In this document: positions 42,117 through 49,967 of the stretch, piece by piece
Layout: each line of letters opens with the position of its first letter
Position numbering within the stretch: position 1 is the stretch's first letter
Assembly (NCBI GenBank): GCA_002310095.1
Contig: DBYH01000013.1
Location: forward strand, 1 to 53,393
Source of the DNA: Firmicutes bacterium UBA1191
GTDB lineage: Bacteria; Bacillota; Clostridia; Peptostreptococcales; Anaerovoracaceae
Direction: 5' to 3'
Length of the DNA: 53,393 nt
Program-made: the position numbers and the translations under genes
The notes under the pieces: generated by a model
The model's database searches: none
What the model saw: the letters and a program-made list of their open reading frames with translations, nothing else
What the model was told of the DNA's origin: nothing

Positions 42117-42716
42117 ATGAAGTATTACGCGAAACCACTCAACAGACTTATAAATGAACTGGCGCGCCTTCCCGGAATAGGGGAGAGGACCGCCCAGAGG
42201 CTTGCCCTCCACATTCTTTCAATGAAGGATGAGGAGGCTTTTGCATTGTCTGACGCCATCAGGGACGCCAAGGAAACGATGAAGTTCTGCTCAGTCTGCG
42301 GCAACCTGACTGACACGGACCCTTGCGCAATCTGCTCGGACAAGAGCCGGGACAGCAGCACCATATGCGTAGTCGAGAGTCCAAAGGACGTGCTGGCCAT
42401 GGAGAAGATAAGGGAGTACAGAGGATACTACCACGTGCTTCACGGTGTCATCTCGCCCATGGACCAGAAGGGCCCGGAGGACATCAATCTGAAGAGTCTC
42501 ATCACGAGGCTTCAGAATACTGACGTGAAGGAACTGATCATCGCCACGAACCCGACGATAGAAGGAGAGGCGACGGCGGTTTATATCGCCAGGCTGATCA
42601 AGCCGAGCGGAATCAAGGTGTCCAGAATAGCTCACGGAATACCTGTGGGCGGAGATCTGGAATACGCCGACGAAGTAACGCTTCTCAAAGCCATTGAGGG
42701 CAGAAGAGAGCTCTAG
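42117..42716 (+). CDS. recR: Recombination protein RecR
   Basis: A 199-residue DNA-binding protein of the RecFOR repair pathway. It contains a helix-hairpin-helix (LARLPGIGERTAQRLALHIL), a C4 zinc finger (Cys58, Cys61, Cys70, Cys73) and a Toprim domain (ICVVESPKDVLAMEK, ELIIATNPTIEGEATAVYI) with the C-terminal SRIAHGIPVGGDLEYADEVTL. It closes the conserved dnaX-ybaB-recR set. Confidence 0.97.
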   Translation: MKYYAKPLNRLINELARLPGIGERTAQRLALHILSMKDEEAFALSDAIRDAKETMKFCSVCGNLTDTDPCAICSDKSRDSSTICVVESPKDVLAMEKIREYRGYYHVLHGVISPMDQKGPEDINLKSLITRLQNTDVKELIIATNPTIEGEATAVYIARLIKPSGIKVSRIAHGIPVGGDLEYADEVTLLKAIEGRREL

Positions 42717-42727
42717 AGGAGGAATAC

Positions 42728-42928
42728 ATGGACAGTTTCATGCAGACTCTCGAACAGATAGGACAGAACCCGGCCGTAATGAAATGGTCGGGCGCGGTCG
42801 TGCTCGCTCTGCTGGGCCTGGGCTTCATGCGCTTACGCAGGCATTCCATGAAAAGCAGTCTTGCCTTTGCGGGAGGCATACTGGGCATGATAATTGTACT
42901 GAGCGTCATCAAATCTGTATTTTTTTAA
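42728..42928 (+). CDS. Small membrane protein of unknown function
   Basis: A 66-residue protein behind a strong GAGGAGG (42715-42721) and eleven bases after recR. It has two hydrophobic segments (WSGAVVLALLGLGFM and LAFAGGILGMIIVLSVIKSVFF) separated by a basic hairpin (RLRRHSMK). In Bacillus, a small membrane protein (BofA) follows recR after yaaL, but I see no BofA sequence features here. An exact TTGCCTTTGC motif (42861-42870) encodes LAFAG in the second helix. It is probably co-transcribed with recR. Confidence 0.7.
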   Translation: MDSFMQTLEQIGQNPAVMKWSGAVVLALLGLGFMRLRRHSMKSSLAFAGGILGMIIVLSVIKSVFF

Positions 42929-42964
42929 GAACAAGATAATAGGTCAAAACAACACTTTAATGCA

Positions 42965-42993
42965 TTGACGTTGAAGAAATAGATATTTATAAT
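42965..42993 (+). promoter_or_regulatory. Promoter of the first APC permease
   Basis: TTGACG (42965-42970), 17-base spacer, TATAAT (42988-42993). The AT-rich leader of about 65 bases ends in AGGAGG before ATG 43067. Confidence 0.85.
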
Positions 42994-43066
42994 TATACGT
43001 GTGAAAAAATAATTTTGTTTTTTTATTGTATTCGCTATTATCTGAAAAGCTTTTAGGAGGAATCTT

Positions 43067-44689
43067 ATGGACGAAGAAAAAAAGGCAGTTGCGGCTGTCG
43101 AAGAAGGTTCACAGGATCTAAAGCGTGGTATTGCTGAATGGCAGGTCGCATTCATCGGCCTGGGCGGCGTTATCGGATCCTGCTACTTCCTGGGCGTTGG
43201 CTGGGACATCGAAGTTATGGGTCCTGGTGTATTCTGGGCGTTCCTGCTCGTAGGTGTCATCGTATTCGGACTGATGATCTCATTTGCAGAACTGCTCGTA
43301 AACCTGCCGCGTTCCGGATCGTTTATCGCTTACACGAACGAGTTCCTCGGCCCGACGGTATCCACCGGTTTTGGCTGGGCGTTCTGGTTCAACTGGGTAT
43401 GCTACGTACCATCTGAAGCGATCGCTGTATCAGCGGCACTGCAGGCGATCACTGGCATCACCAGTACGGTGGCGTATATCGCGTTTGCGGTAGGCACCAT
43501 GATGGCACTGACATTGATCAACTGCTTCGCTGTAGATATATTCGCGAAGATCGAGTCAGGTTTGGCTATCACGAAAGTTATCATCATCATCCTGTTCATA
43601 CTCGTTGGATTGGGTATATGGGTTGGATTCTGGGGCAGCCCTCAGGGCGAGCTTACAGCTTACAACATCACCGAAGGATTCAAGGGCGCAGGCGTCAACT
43701 TCGCTCCAGAAATCAGCGTATTCGACAACTGGTTCCCACATGGCTTACTGATCATCTCGGTAATGATGGTAGTTGTACTCGTTACGATGCAGGGTACTGA
43801 GATCGTAGGTCTGGCGGCGGCGGAATCAAAGAATCCTGATGTTGCGGTACCAAAGGCATGCAGAAGCGTAGTATACCGTATCGTCGCTCTGTATCTGGCA
43901 CCGATCCTTCTGGTCATCCTGATTTACCCGACAGCACTGGCAGACGACAGTACACCGGTATTTGCGGAAGTCGCGAGAGACTACGGCCTGACACCGTTCT
44001 TCTACATCTTCTGCGCGGTCGTAATGGTTGCGGCGTTCAGCTGCGGTAATACAGGCTTCTACGGAACAGTACGTGCGATGTACGGACTGTCGACAGAAGG
44101 TCTGGCACCGAAGTTCCTGAGCCACCTGTCAAAGAACCAGGCTCCAAGAAATGCCGTATTCTTCACAATGGGATTCATGTGGCTGGTACTGATCACAGGT
44201 CTGGTTTCAGAGGTAACCGGAGCACTCTCCGACCTGTACGGTTCACTGCTGTGCATGTCCGGATTTACCGGAACTCTGGCTTGGGTAGGTATCATCGCAT
44301 CCCAGAAGAGAATGCGTACCAGACTTAAGAGAAATGGATATGATCCTGAAAAGGTCCTTAGGGCTAAAGTACCTAAGGCAATGGGGTGGATTCCATGGTT
44401 CGCGCTCATTGCTCAGATCATCTGCCTGATCATGCTGGCGTTCGCTACGCCTGTTGAGAAGGCCTACATCAACAATTATCCGGGTGGACCTGAGAATGCG
44501 GACATTGCAGTCGGCGACACTGGCGGCGGTCTGGTAATCTTCATCATAGCGACATCGGCCATCATCATTCCTATGATTGTTTACCAGATTCTCAACAGAG
44601 CTGGCAAGGTCGGAAATATCGTTACACTGCATGGAGATGAGAAGACATTCGAGGAAACTTTCCCGCCTATCAATCAGGTTGAGGAATAA
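43067..44689 (+). CDS. APC superfamily amino acid permease (first)
   Basis: A 540-residue transporter with about twelve transmembrane segments, related to the AAT family. The N-terminal pattern WQVAFIGLGGVIGSCYFLGVG and the conserved LVTMQGTEIVGLAAAESKNPDVAVPKA region match lysine/gamma-aminobutyrate-type permeases, with GNTGFYGTVRAMYGLSTEGLAPKFLSHLSK later. The substrate cannot be assigned. It has its own promoter and terminator, and its codon choice (many GTA, TCA and GTT codons) resembles the EF-G-like and hydrogenase genes, suggesting strong expression. Confidence 0.9.
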   Translation: MDEEKKAVAAVEEGSQDLKRGIAEWQVAFIGLGGVIGSCYFLGVGWDIEVMGPGVFWAFLLVGVIVFGLMISFAELLVNLPRSGSFIAYTNEFLGPTVSTGFGWAFWFNWVCYVPSEAIAVSAALQAITGITSTVAYIAFAVGTMMALTLINCFAVDIFAKIESGLAITKVIIIILFILVGLGIWVGFWGSPQGELTAYNITEGFKGAGVNFAPEISVFDNWFPHGLLIISVMMVVVLVTMQGTEIVGLAAAESKNPDVAVPKACRSVVYRIVALYLAPILLVILIYPTALADDSTPVFAEVARDYGLTPFFYIFCAVVMVAAFSCGNTGFYGTVRAMYGLSTEGLAPKFLSHLSKNQAPRNAVFFTMGFMWLVLITGLVSEVTGALSDLYGSLLCMSGFTGTLAWVGIIASQKRMRTRLKRNGYDPEKVLRAKVPKAMGWIPWFALIAQIICLIMLAFATPVEKAYINNYPGGPENADIAVGDTGGGLVIFIIATSAIIIPMIVYQILNRAGKVGNIVTLHGDEKTFEETFPPINQVEE

Positions 44690-44711
44690 TTGCCTGACTG
44701 GTTCATGAAAC

Positions 44712-44745
44712 AAAAACAGGGAGGCCATATGGCTTCCCTGTTTTT
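44712..44745 (+). terminator. Rho-independent terminator after the first APC permease
   Basis: AAAAACAGGGA (44712-44722) pairs with TCCCTGTTTTT (44735-44745), with GCCA/TGGC extending the stem inside. The A and T runs make it potentially bidirectional. Confidence 0.92.
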
Positions 44746-44775
44746 ACAGATTAGAGAGGAAAGGAAGAAAGGTCA

Positions 44776-45162
44776 ATGGCCGAGAAAAAAGAAAGAATAA
44801 AAATAACCGCGGCGAGAGCGCTGAATACGAGATCATTAAGGCTTGAATTCAGCAACGGCGATGTGCGTCTGTTCGACAGCCACCGTCTGCGCGGACCTGC
44901 TTTCATACCTCTTATGAACGAGGAGATTTTCACCAAGCCAATAATCACTGAAGACGGCAGACTCGGCTGGGAAAACCTCGATATTACCTGCAGCGCAAAA
45001 TACATCTACGACCGCAGCGTGCATTTTGATGACAATGCGGTGGCGGGTGAGTATGTCAAGACGAGAAGAGACATTATAGGAGAACGGCTTGCCATCTTTA
45101 TCTTCCCGCTGATGGCCATAGCGGGCATCATCGGCACAGTCTGGTGGTACATAAACAACTGA
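44776..45162 (+). CDS. DUF2442 domain protein with a C-terminal membrane anchor
   Basis: A 128-residue protein. Residues about 8-85 match the DUF2442 layout: ITAARALNTRSLRLEFSNGDVRLFD, then FTKPIITEDGRLGWENLDITCSAKYIYDRSV. A single hydrophobic helix (FIFPLMAIAGIIGTVWWYI) at the extreme C-terminus suggests tail anchoring, which is not usual for this family. AAGGAAG and AAAGG precede ATG 44776. It lies between the two APC permease genes, but a terminator on each side makes it a separate unit. Function unknown. Confidence 0.78.
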   Translation: MAEKKERIKITAARALNTRSLRLEFSNGDVRLFDSHRLRGPAFIPLMNEEIFTKPIITEDGRLGWENLDITCSAKYIYDRSVHFDDNAVAGEYVKTRRDIIGERLAIFIFPLMAIAGIIGTVWWYINN

Positions 45163-45182
45163 CTGCAGAATGGAAAAAGATT

Positions 45183-45211
45183 AAAGCGGCAGCTCACGCG
45201 CGCCGCTTTTT
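45183..45211 (+). terminator. Rho-independent terminator after the DUF2442 gene
   Basis: AAAGCGGC (45183-45190) pairs with GCCGCTTT (45202-45209), followed by TT and preceded by an A run. Confidence 0.85.
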
Positions 45212-45229
45212 CATTGCGGTTTTTTGTGC

Positions 45230-45257
45230 TTGAAAGCCTATTTCTAAGTGATATAAT
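45230..45257 (+). promoter_or_regulatory. Promoter of the second APC permease
   Basis: TTGAAA (45230-45235), 16-base spacer, TATAAT (45252-45257), followed by a very AT-rich leader and AGGAGG before ATG 45331. Confidence 0.7.
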
Positions 45258-45330
45258 TTAGTTGTTGAAATATATTATTTTTTATTAACAACGCAATCAT
45301 TATTATCATTATTGTTTTAGGAGGGATACT

Positions 45331-47172
45331 ATGAGTCAGGCACAAGTGGCAGTTGCGGCCGACAATGCTCATGGACTTAAGAAACATGAGATAAGAGTCT
45401 CGACTGTCGTATTCATGATCTTCTGCCTGGTAGCAGCAGGATGCTATGGTATCGAGGAAATGATCCCGGAATGCGGACCTGGACTTACCATCATCATGCT
45501 GTGTGTTCTCCCGTTTGTGTGGGGTCTTCCGTTCGGACTGGTCGCATCGGAACTCGGATCAGTCAGACCGCAGGAAGGCGGCTACTACAAGTGGGTTCAG
45601 GAAGCTCTGGGTGAATTCTGGGGATTCCAGGCAGGTTGGTGGAGAACCATCTCCATCTACATCGACAACACATCATACGTTATTCTTGCCGGAGGTTATG
45701 CAGCCACAGTGTGGGACATGAACATAGGCGGTGAATTCGCGCTGAAGTTCTGCATGATCGCAATCTTCACCCTGGTAAACATCAGAGGCGTCAAGGACGT
45801 AGGCTGGGTCAGCACGGTGCTTTCCATTCTCGTAATGGTGGCGTTCGGAATCGTTGCTCTCTGCGGCTTCCTCAACTGGGGCGGAGACGCTGTCACATCA
45901 CAGACTGTATCATTCAGAATCACACCTGAACCGGCTGAAGGTCTTTCCGACTGGTTCTTCTACATCGCGGGCGGTATATCGATCGGAATGTGGATGTACT
46001 CAGGTTATGAGTCCATGTCAACCATAGCGGGCGAGGTGGCGAACCCTCAGGTAATTCCTAAGGGAACGCTTGTAACAATTCCGCTGATCATGGCGGTATA
46101 CATCCTGCCTACGACCGCGGGACTCGGCTCCCTCGGAATGTGGGAAGACTGGGGAACTGACGGCGACAGCGTCGGATACGCCGACGTCGTATCGCACTTC
46201 TGGGGACCTGCGTGGGGCATAGTATTTGTAATAGTAGCCATACTGGCGCAGTGCTCCATATATAACACCTACATAGCGTCGGGATCCAGAGGATTCTTCG
46301 CTCTGGCGGACGACCATCTGACCCCGCCTGTAATGGTCAAGGTCGACAAGAAGTTCGGAGTACCGTACATAGCAGTTCTCTCGGTTGGTATCTTCAACCT
46401 GATCTTCTGCATGTTCCCGTTCGGATTCATCATCGTACTGGACGTAGCGCTGCTCCTGTCCTCATACATCATGGTATACATTTCAGCCATGATACTGAGA
46501 CACAGAATTCCGGAAGAGGAATACATCTTCAGAATTCCTGGAGGCAACGGACTGCTGAAGGTAATATGCATCGTGCCGATCTGCGTAGCTGTATTCGCTT
46601 TCTTCGTAAACGGATCAGACTACTACACCGGCGGTATGCTGGGCATCATTTCCGGACCGATACTCTACTTCATCTGGAGAAGGATGTACGGCGGACTGTC
46701 AAAGAAGGATCCGGAGGCCTTTGTATGCAACCCTAGAACAGGACTTGCCGTAGGCGACACGAGAAGGATCTCGTTCCTGCTTCTGATCGTAACGGTCATG
46801 AACATCGTCGCTCTGGTATTCGAGCCTTGGTATGAAGGCTGGGGAACTGAGGATGCGTGGGAATCCGGCGACTACTTCGACGGAATCCTCGAGGCTGTCG
46901 ACGTCGACACCATCGTCGGCACAGTCAAGATCGTTCTGTGGGTAATGACCATCGTATGCGCGATCGCGTGCATCCTGATCTATCTGCTCTCGAAGAAGGT
47001 AGAACCTTCAATGGAAGAGCAGAAGGCTGCCTTCAAGAAGAGCTGTGATTCTATCTCAGCAAGACACAACAAGGAACTTGAAGACATGATCAGGGAAGAA
47101 GAGGTCGCTGAAGCTGCTGACGCGATCGAGAGAGCTGCGGCCGCGGCTGAGGAAGAAGGACCTGATAAATAA
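45331..47172 (+). CDS. APC superfamily amino acid permease (second)
   Basis: A 613-residue transporter with about twelve transmembrane segments. Features include CYGIEEMIPECGPGLTIIMLCVLPFVWGLPFGLVASELGSVRPQEGGYYKWVQEALGEFWGFQAGWW in two conserved blocks near residues 35-110 and SGYESMSTIAGEVANPQVIPKGT near 230, typical of the APC family. The last 75 residues form a hydrophilic, Glu/Ala-rich tail (EEEVAEAADAIERAAAAAEEE), which is unusual and may be a cytoplasmic interaction helix. The substrate is unknown. Like the first permease it has its own promoter and terminator. Confidence 0.9.
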   Translation: MSQAQVAVAADNAHGLKKHEIRVSTVVFMIFCLVAAGCYGIEEMIPECGPGLTIIMLCVLPFVWGLPFGLVASELGSVRPQEGGYYKWVQEALGEFWGFQAGWWRTISIYIDNTSYVILAGGYAATVWDMNIGGEFALKFCMIAIFTLVNIRGVKDVGWVSTVLSILVMVAFGIVALCGFLNWGGDAVTSQTVSFRITPEPAEGLSDWFFYIAGGISIGMWMYSGYESMSTIAGEVANPQVIPKGTLVTIPLIMAVYILPTTAGLGSLGMWEDWGTDGDSVGYADVVSHFWGPAWGIVFVIVAILAQCSIYNTYIASGSRGFFALADDHLTPPVMVKVDKKFGVPYIAVLSVGIFNLIFCMFPFGFIIVLDVALLLSSYIMVYISAMILRHRIPEEEYIFRIPGGNGLLKVICIVPICVAVFAFFVNGSDYYTGGMLGIISGPILYFIWRRMYGGLSKKDPEAFVCNPRTGLAVGDTRRISFLLLIVTVMNIVALVFEPWYEGWGTEDAWESGDYFDGILEAVDVDTIVGTVKIVLWVMTIVCAIACILIYLLSKKVEPSMEEQKAAFKKSCDSISARHNKELEDMIREEEVAEAADAIERAAAAAEEEGPDK

Positions 47173-47207
47173 AGGTCACCGCGACTTCATTAACTGAAAA
47201 GCAATAC

Positions 47208-47238
47208 GGACGCCGCATTATTGCGGCGTCCTGTTTTT
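47208..47238 (+). terminator. Rho-independent terminator after the second APC permease
   Basis: GGACGCCGCA (47208-47217), loop TTAT, TGCGGCGTCC (47222-47231), then TGTTTTT. A perfect ten-pair stem. Confidence 0.94.
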
Positions 47239-47248
47239 ATGGTATAAT
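47221..47248 (+). promoter_or_regulatory. Possible promoter of the signal-peptidase-like gene
   Basis: TTGCGG (47221-47226), 16-base spacer and TATAAT (47243-47248); the -35 would lie in the terminator stem. A second TATAAT at 47261-47266 lacks a good -35. Confidence 0.4.
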
Positions 47249-47285
47249 CAGTTGACTTTATATAATCGGATGGGGGAAATGTAAG

Positions 47286-47828
47286 ATGCAGCTTATGCGT
47301 CCGGGCGGAACAAAAAAAGAGAGGGAACACAGATGGTACAGGCTTGCCTTTGTGCTTGCCATTATCGTGTTCATTCTTCTGGCGCCGGAAGTGAACAACG
47401 GCAACTACATGGAGCCGACCCTCAGCGACGGGCAGATCCTCGTCACGAGCAAGACCACTTTCACGACGAACAGGGGAATGCCTGACCGCGGTCAGCTGGT
47501 AATACTGAAGAAGCCTTTCTCCCAGGAAGCCGGCGCGGATGACAACATCATCACCAGAGTCATAGCCATTCCGGGAGACACTGTGGAGATCACTGACGGC
47601 AAGGTTCTCGTAAACGACGAGGAGTATATTACGCCGAACGGCATAGAAGGCTGCAAGGACGAGGTGACCAAGGTCAAAGTCAAGGAAAACCATGTGTTTG
47701 TCCTCTGCGACAACAGGAATACGAAGCAGAAGATGGACAGCAGAAACGAGAACATCGGGGTCATGAGTTCCAAGGAGATAAAGGGAAAGGTTCTTATACG
47801 GGTATGGCCTCTTGAGAAGCTGAAATAA
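47286..47828 (+). CDS. Signal peptidase I-like protein lacking both catalytic residues
   Basis: A 180-residue S26-family protein with one N-terminal membrane helix (LAFVLAIIVFILLAP). The family boxes align: NYMEPTLSDGQ (normally xSMxPTLxDGD), RGQLVILKK, TRVIAIPGDTVEI (normally KRVIGLPGDxVE) and CDNRNTKQKMDSR (normally GDNRxxSxDSR). The nucleophile Ser is Tyr41 (TAC at 47406) and the general-base Lys is Thr90 (ACC at 47553), so it should not cleave signal peptides by the known mechanism. The fold core is otherwise intact and there is no frameshift, so it seems kept by selection. GGGGG precedes ATG 47286. Confidence 0.88.
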   Translation: MQLMRPGGTKKEREHRWYRLAFVLAIIVFILLAPEVNNGNYMEPTLSDGQILVTSKTTFTTNRGMPDRGQLVILKKPFSQEAGADDNIITRVIAIPGDTVEITDGKVLVNDEEYITPNGIEGCKDEVTKVKVKENHVFVLCDNRNTKQKMDSRNENIGVMSSKEIKGKVLIRVWPLEKLK

Positions 47829-47861
47829 GGGGAGAAAAACAATATAAAAACAATGATATCA

Positions 47862-47890
47862 AAGCGGCACACAGTGCCGCTTATTTGTTT
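47862..47890 (+). terminator. Probable terminator after the signal-peptidase-like gene
   Basis: AAGCGGCAC (47862-47870), loop ACA, GTGCCGCTT (47874-47882), then ATTTGTTT, an imperfect T run. Confidence 0.75.
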
Positions 47891-47943
47891 GTTAATAATC
47901 TTGCGAAATGGCCTTTTTTGGCCTCATGTATTTTCTTTCGAAC

Positions 47944-47973
47944 TTGATTATTGAGGGGATCCGTATGTATAAT
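47944..47973 (+). promoter_or_regulatory. Promoter of the ech hydrogenase operon
   Basis: TTGATT (47944-47949), 18-base spacer, TATAAT (47968-47973), then an AT-rich leader with AGGAGG before ATG 48033. Confidence 0.7.
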
Positions 47974-48032
47974 ATTATGAAAAGATTTTTTCTTTTATAT
48001 ATGTAGTTATTTTTATTTATTAGGAGGATTAA

Positions 48033-49967
48033 ATGGGCACAATAGTTTTTCTCATCCTATTTCCGATGATTGTTGCCTTTGCCCTTCTGCTGATTAAAAA
48101 TGACAAAGGTAGGGACGTGATCGTCATTGGCGCGTCGATCGTAATCGCGGCCATGTCGATCGTTGTAGCTATCCAGTTCGCTTCGGGAGGCGGAGACTAC
48201 TTCTCCTTCAACGGCGAAGCTGTCGGCTACATAATGCTGGTAGTAGAAGCAGGGTTATGCGTCTATATCTGCATTACGTCGGCAATGCATAGAAAATGGC
48301 TTGCTTTTATCTTTGCCATCGTTCAGACACCGCTCATCATGTGGTTCGAATTCAGCAAAGGACATGGCATCGAGGTCGAGAGCAATCTGTATGTCGACAG
48401 ACTTTCGATCATCATGATTCTTATCATAGGAATCATCGGAACGCTTATTGCAGTTTATGCATTAGGCTACATGAAAGATTTCCAGCACCATGAAGACGAG
48501 CATGGAAAACCGGATAGAAGACCTTGGTTCTTCTTCGTCATGTTCCTGTTCCTTGGCGCAATGGTCGGACTGGTAACATCCAACAACATGATCTGGATGT
48601 ACTTCTTCTGGGAGATCACCAGCCTGTCCTCGTTCTGGCTCATCGGTTACACGAAGACCGAGGAAGCTACGAACAACGCTTTCAGGGCACTGATCATGAA
48701 CCTGCTCGGCGGTCTCGGATTCGCGGTCGGTATCGTAATACTCGGAACCGTGTTCCAGACGATCGAACTGAGCCAGATGCTTCTGATCGGCACGGTATAT
48801 GGAGATCTGATCGCAATTCCGGCAGCATTCTTCGCTTTCGCCGGAATCACAAAGGCAGCACAGATGCCATTCAACAGCTGGCTGCTTGGAGCAATGGTAG
48901 CGCCTACGCCTACATCCGCATTACTCCACTCATCAACAATGGTTAAGGCTGGTGTATTCATGATCATCAAACTGGCTCCTGTACTCGGAATGAGTAACTT
49001 CGCCGGAATCATGACCATGATGGTAGGCGGCATTACATTCCTGTTCGCGTCATGCGCGGCGATTTCACAGGTCAACGCGAAGAGAGTACTGGCTTACTCG
49101 ACTATTGCCAACCTGGGTCTGATCGTTGCCTGCGGCGGCGTTGGCACGGCCGGCGCTGTATGGGCGGGAATCATGCTCATCATATTCCACGCAATCACCA
49201 AGTCACTCCTCTTCCTCTGCGTAGGTACAGCGGAGCACCACATCGGATCGAGAATGATCGAAGACATGGACGGACTGTTCAACAAGATGCCGAGACTCGC
49301 GACCTGCATGATCATCGGTATCGCCGGAATGTTCCTGGCTCCGTTCGGAATGCTGATCTCCAAGTGGGGATGCATGGTATCCTTCGTCGATTCCGGAAAC
49401 ATCCTGCTCATCGGCTGCATCTGCTTCGGCAGCGCCGTAACTGCCTTCTACTGGCTCAAGTGGATGGGCAAGCTTACTGCGGTAGTCGCAGGTGAAGAGA
49501 GTATCGAATATGACGTTCACAGAACGGAGACATTCGTACACATCACTCTGGTAGTGCTGGTAGTTCTCGTATGTCTGCTCTTCCCTCTGATGTCGTCATA
49601 TCTGCTCGTTCCTTATCTCGAACTGACCTTCGGCGGACTGGCCGGCGGAATCATGTCGTCGGGCAACATGCTCATCATGGTAATCATGGTAGCTGTAATC
49701 GTTCTCCTGACTCTGTTCGGATTCGGCAAGACGAGCAAGCCGCAGGTACCTATCTATCTGGCCGGCGCCAACACGGGCGACAACAGAACTTACTACGGCT
49801 CAATGCAGAAGGAAGTTCAGTTCTCCCTGAGAAACTGGCATATGGAGAAGTACTTCGGTGAACATAAGATGAATCTCATAGGCGACGTTCTCTGCGTTGC
49901 GATGCTCGTCATCGGACTCGGATACATGATCGCCACGTTAGTAAGTCTGATGGGAGGTGTTATGTAA
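48033..49967 (+). CDS. echA: Ech hydrogenase subunit A (NuoL/antiporter-like proton pump subunit)
   Basis: A 644-residue, highly hydrophobic protein with about fifteen or sixteen transmembrane segments, homologous to NuoL and Mrp antiporter subunits. Conserved parts include MYFFWEITSLSSFWLIGYTK, the quinone-module/antiporter core AQMPFNSWLLGAMVAPTPTSALLHSSTMVKAGVF in two blocks and KRVLAYSTIANLGLIVACGGVG, with essential Lys and His residues visible. In the Ech complex it moves ions across the membrane, driven by electron flow from ferredoxin to protons. It is first in a coupled echABCDEF operon. Confidence 0.93.
   Translation: MGTIVFLILFPMIVAFALLLIKNDKGRDVIVIGASIVIAAMSIVVAIQFASGGGDYFSFNGEAVGYIMLVVEAGLCVYICITSAMHRKWLAFIFAIVQTPLIMWFEFSKGHGIEVESNLYVDRLSIIMILIIGIIGTLIAVYALGYMKDFQHHEDEHGKPDRRPWFFFVMFLFLGAMVGLVTSNNMIWMYFFWEITSLSSFWLIGYTKTEEATNNAFRALIMNLLGGLGFAVGIVILGTVFQTIELSQMLLIGTVYGDLIAIPAAFFAFAGITKAAQMPFNSWLLGAMVAPTPTSALLHSSTMVKAGVFMIIKLAPVLGMSNFAGIMTMMVGGITFLFASCAAISQVNAKRVLAYSTIANLGLIVACGGVGTAGAVWAGIMLIIFHAITKSLLFLCVGTAEHHIGSRMIEDMDGLFNKMPRLATCMIIGIAGMFLAPFGMLISKWGCMVSFVDSGNILLIGCICFGSAVTAFYWLKWMGKLTAVVAGEESIEYDVHRTETFVHITLVVLVVLVCLLFPLMSSYLLVPYLELTFGGLAGGIMSSGNMLIMVIMVAVIVLLTLFGFGKTSKPQVPIYLAGANTGDNRTYYGSMQKEVQFSLRNWHMEKYFGEHKMNLIGDVLCVAMLVIGLGYMIATLVSLMGGVM

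Noticed and set aside
42728..42928. BofA sporulation protein after recR
   Set aside because: Position and size are suggestive, but the two helices show no BofA-like sequence pattern.
412..48082. Chi or KOPS site as explanation for GCAAAGGCA
   Set aside because: Those signals are strongly strand-biased; here both orientations are about equal although almost all genes are on one strand.
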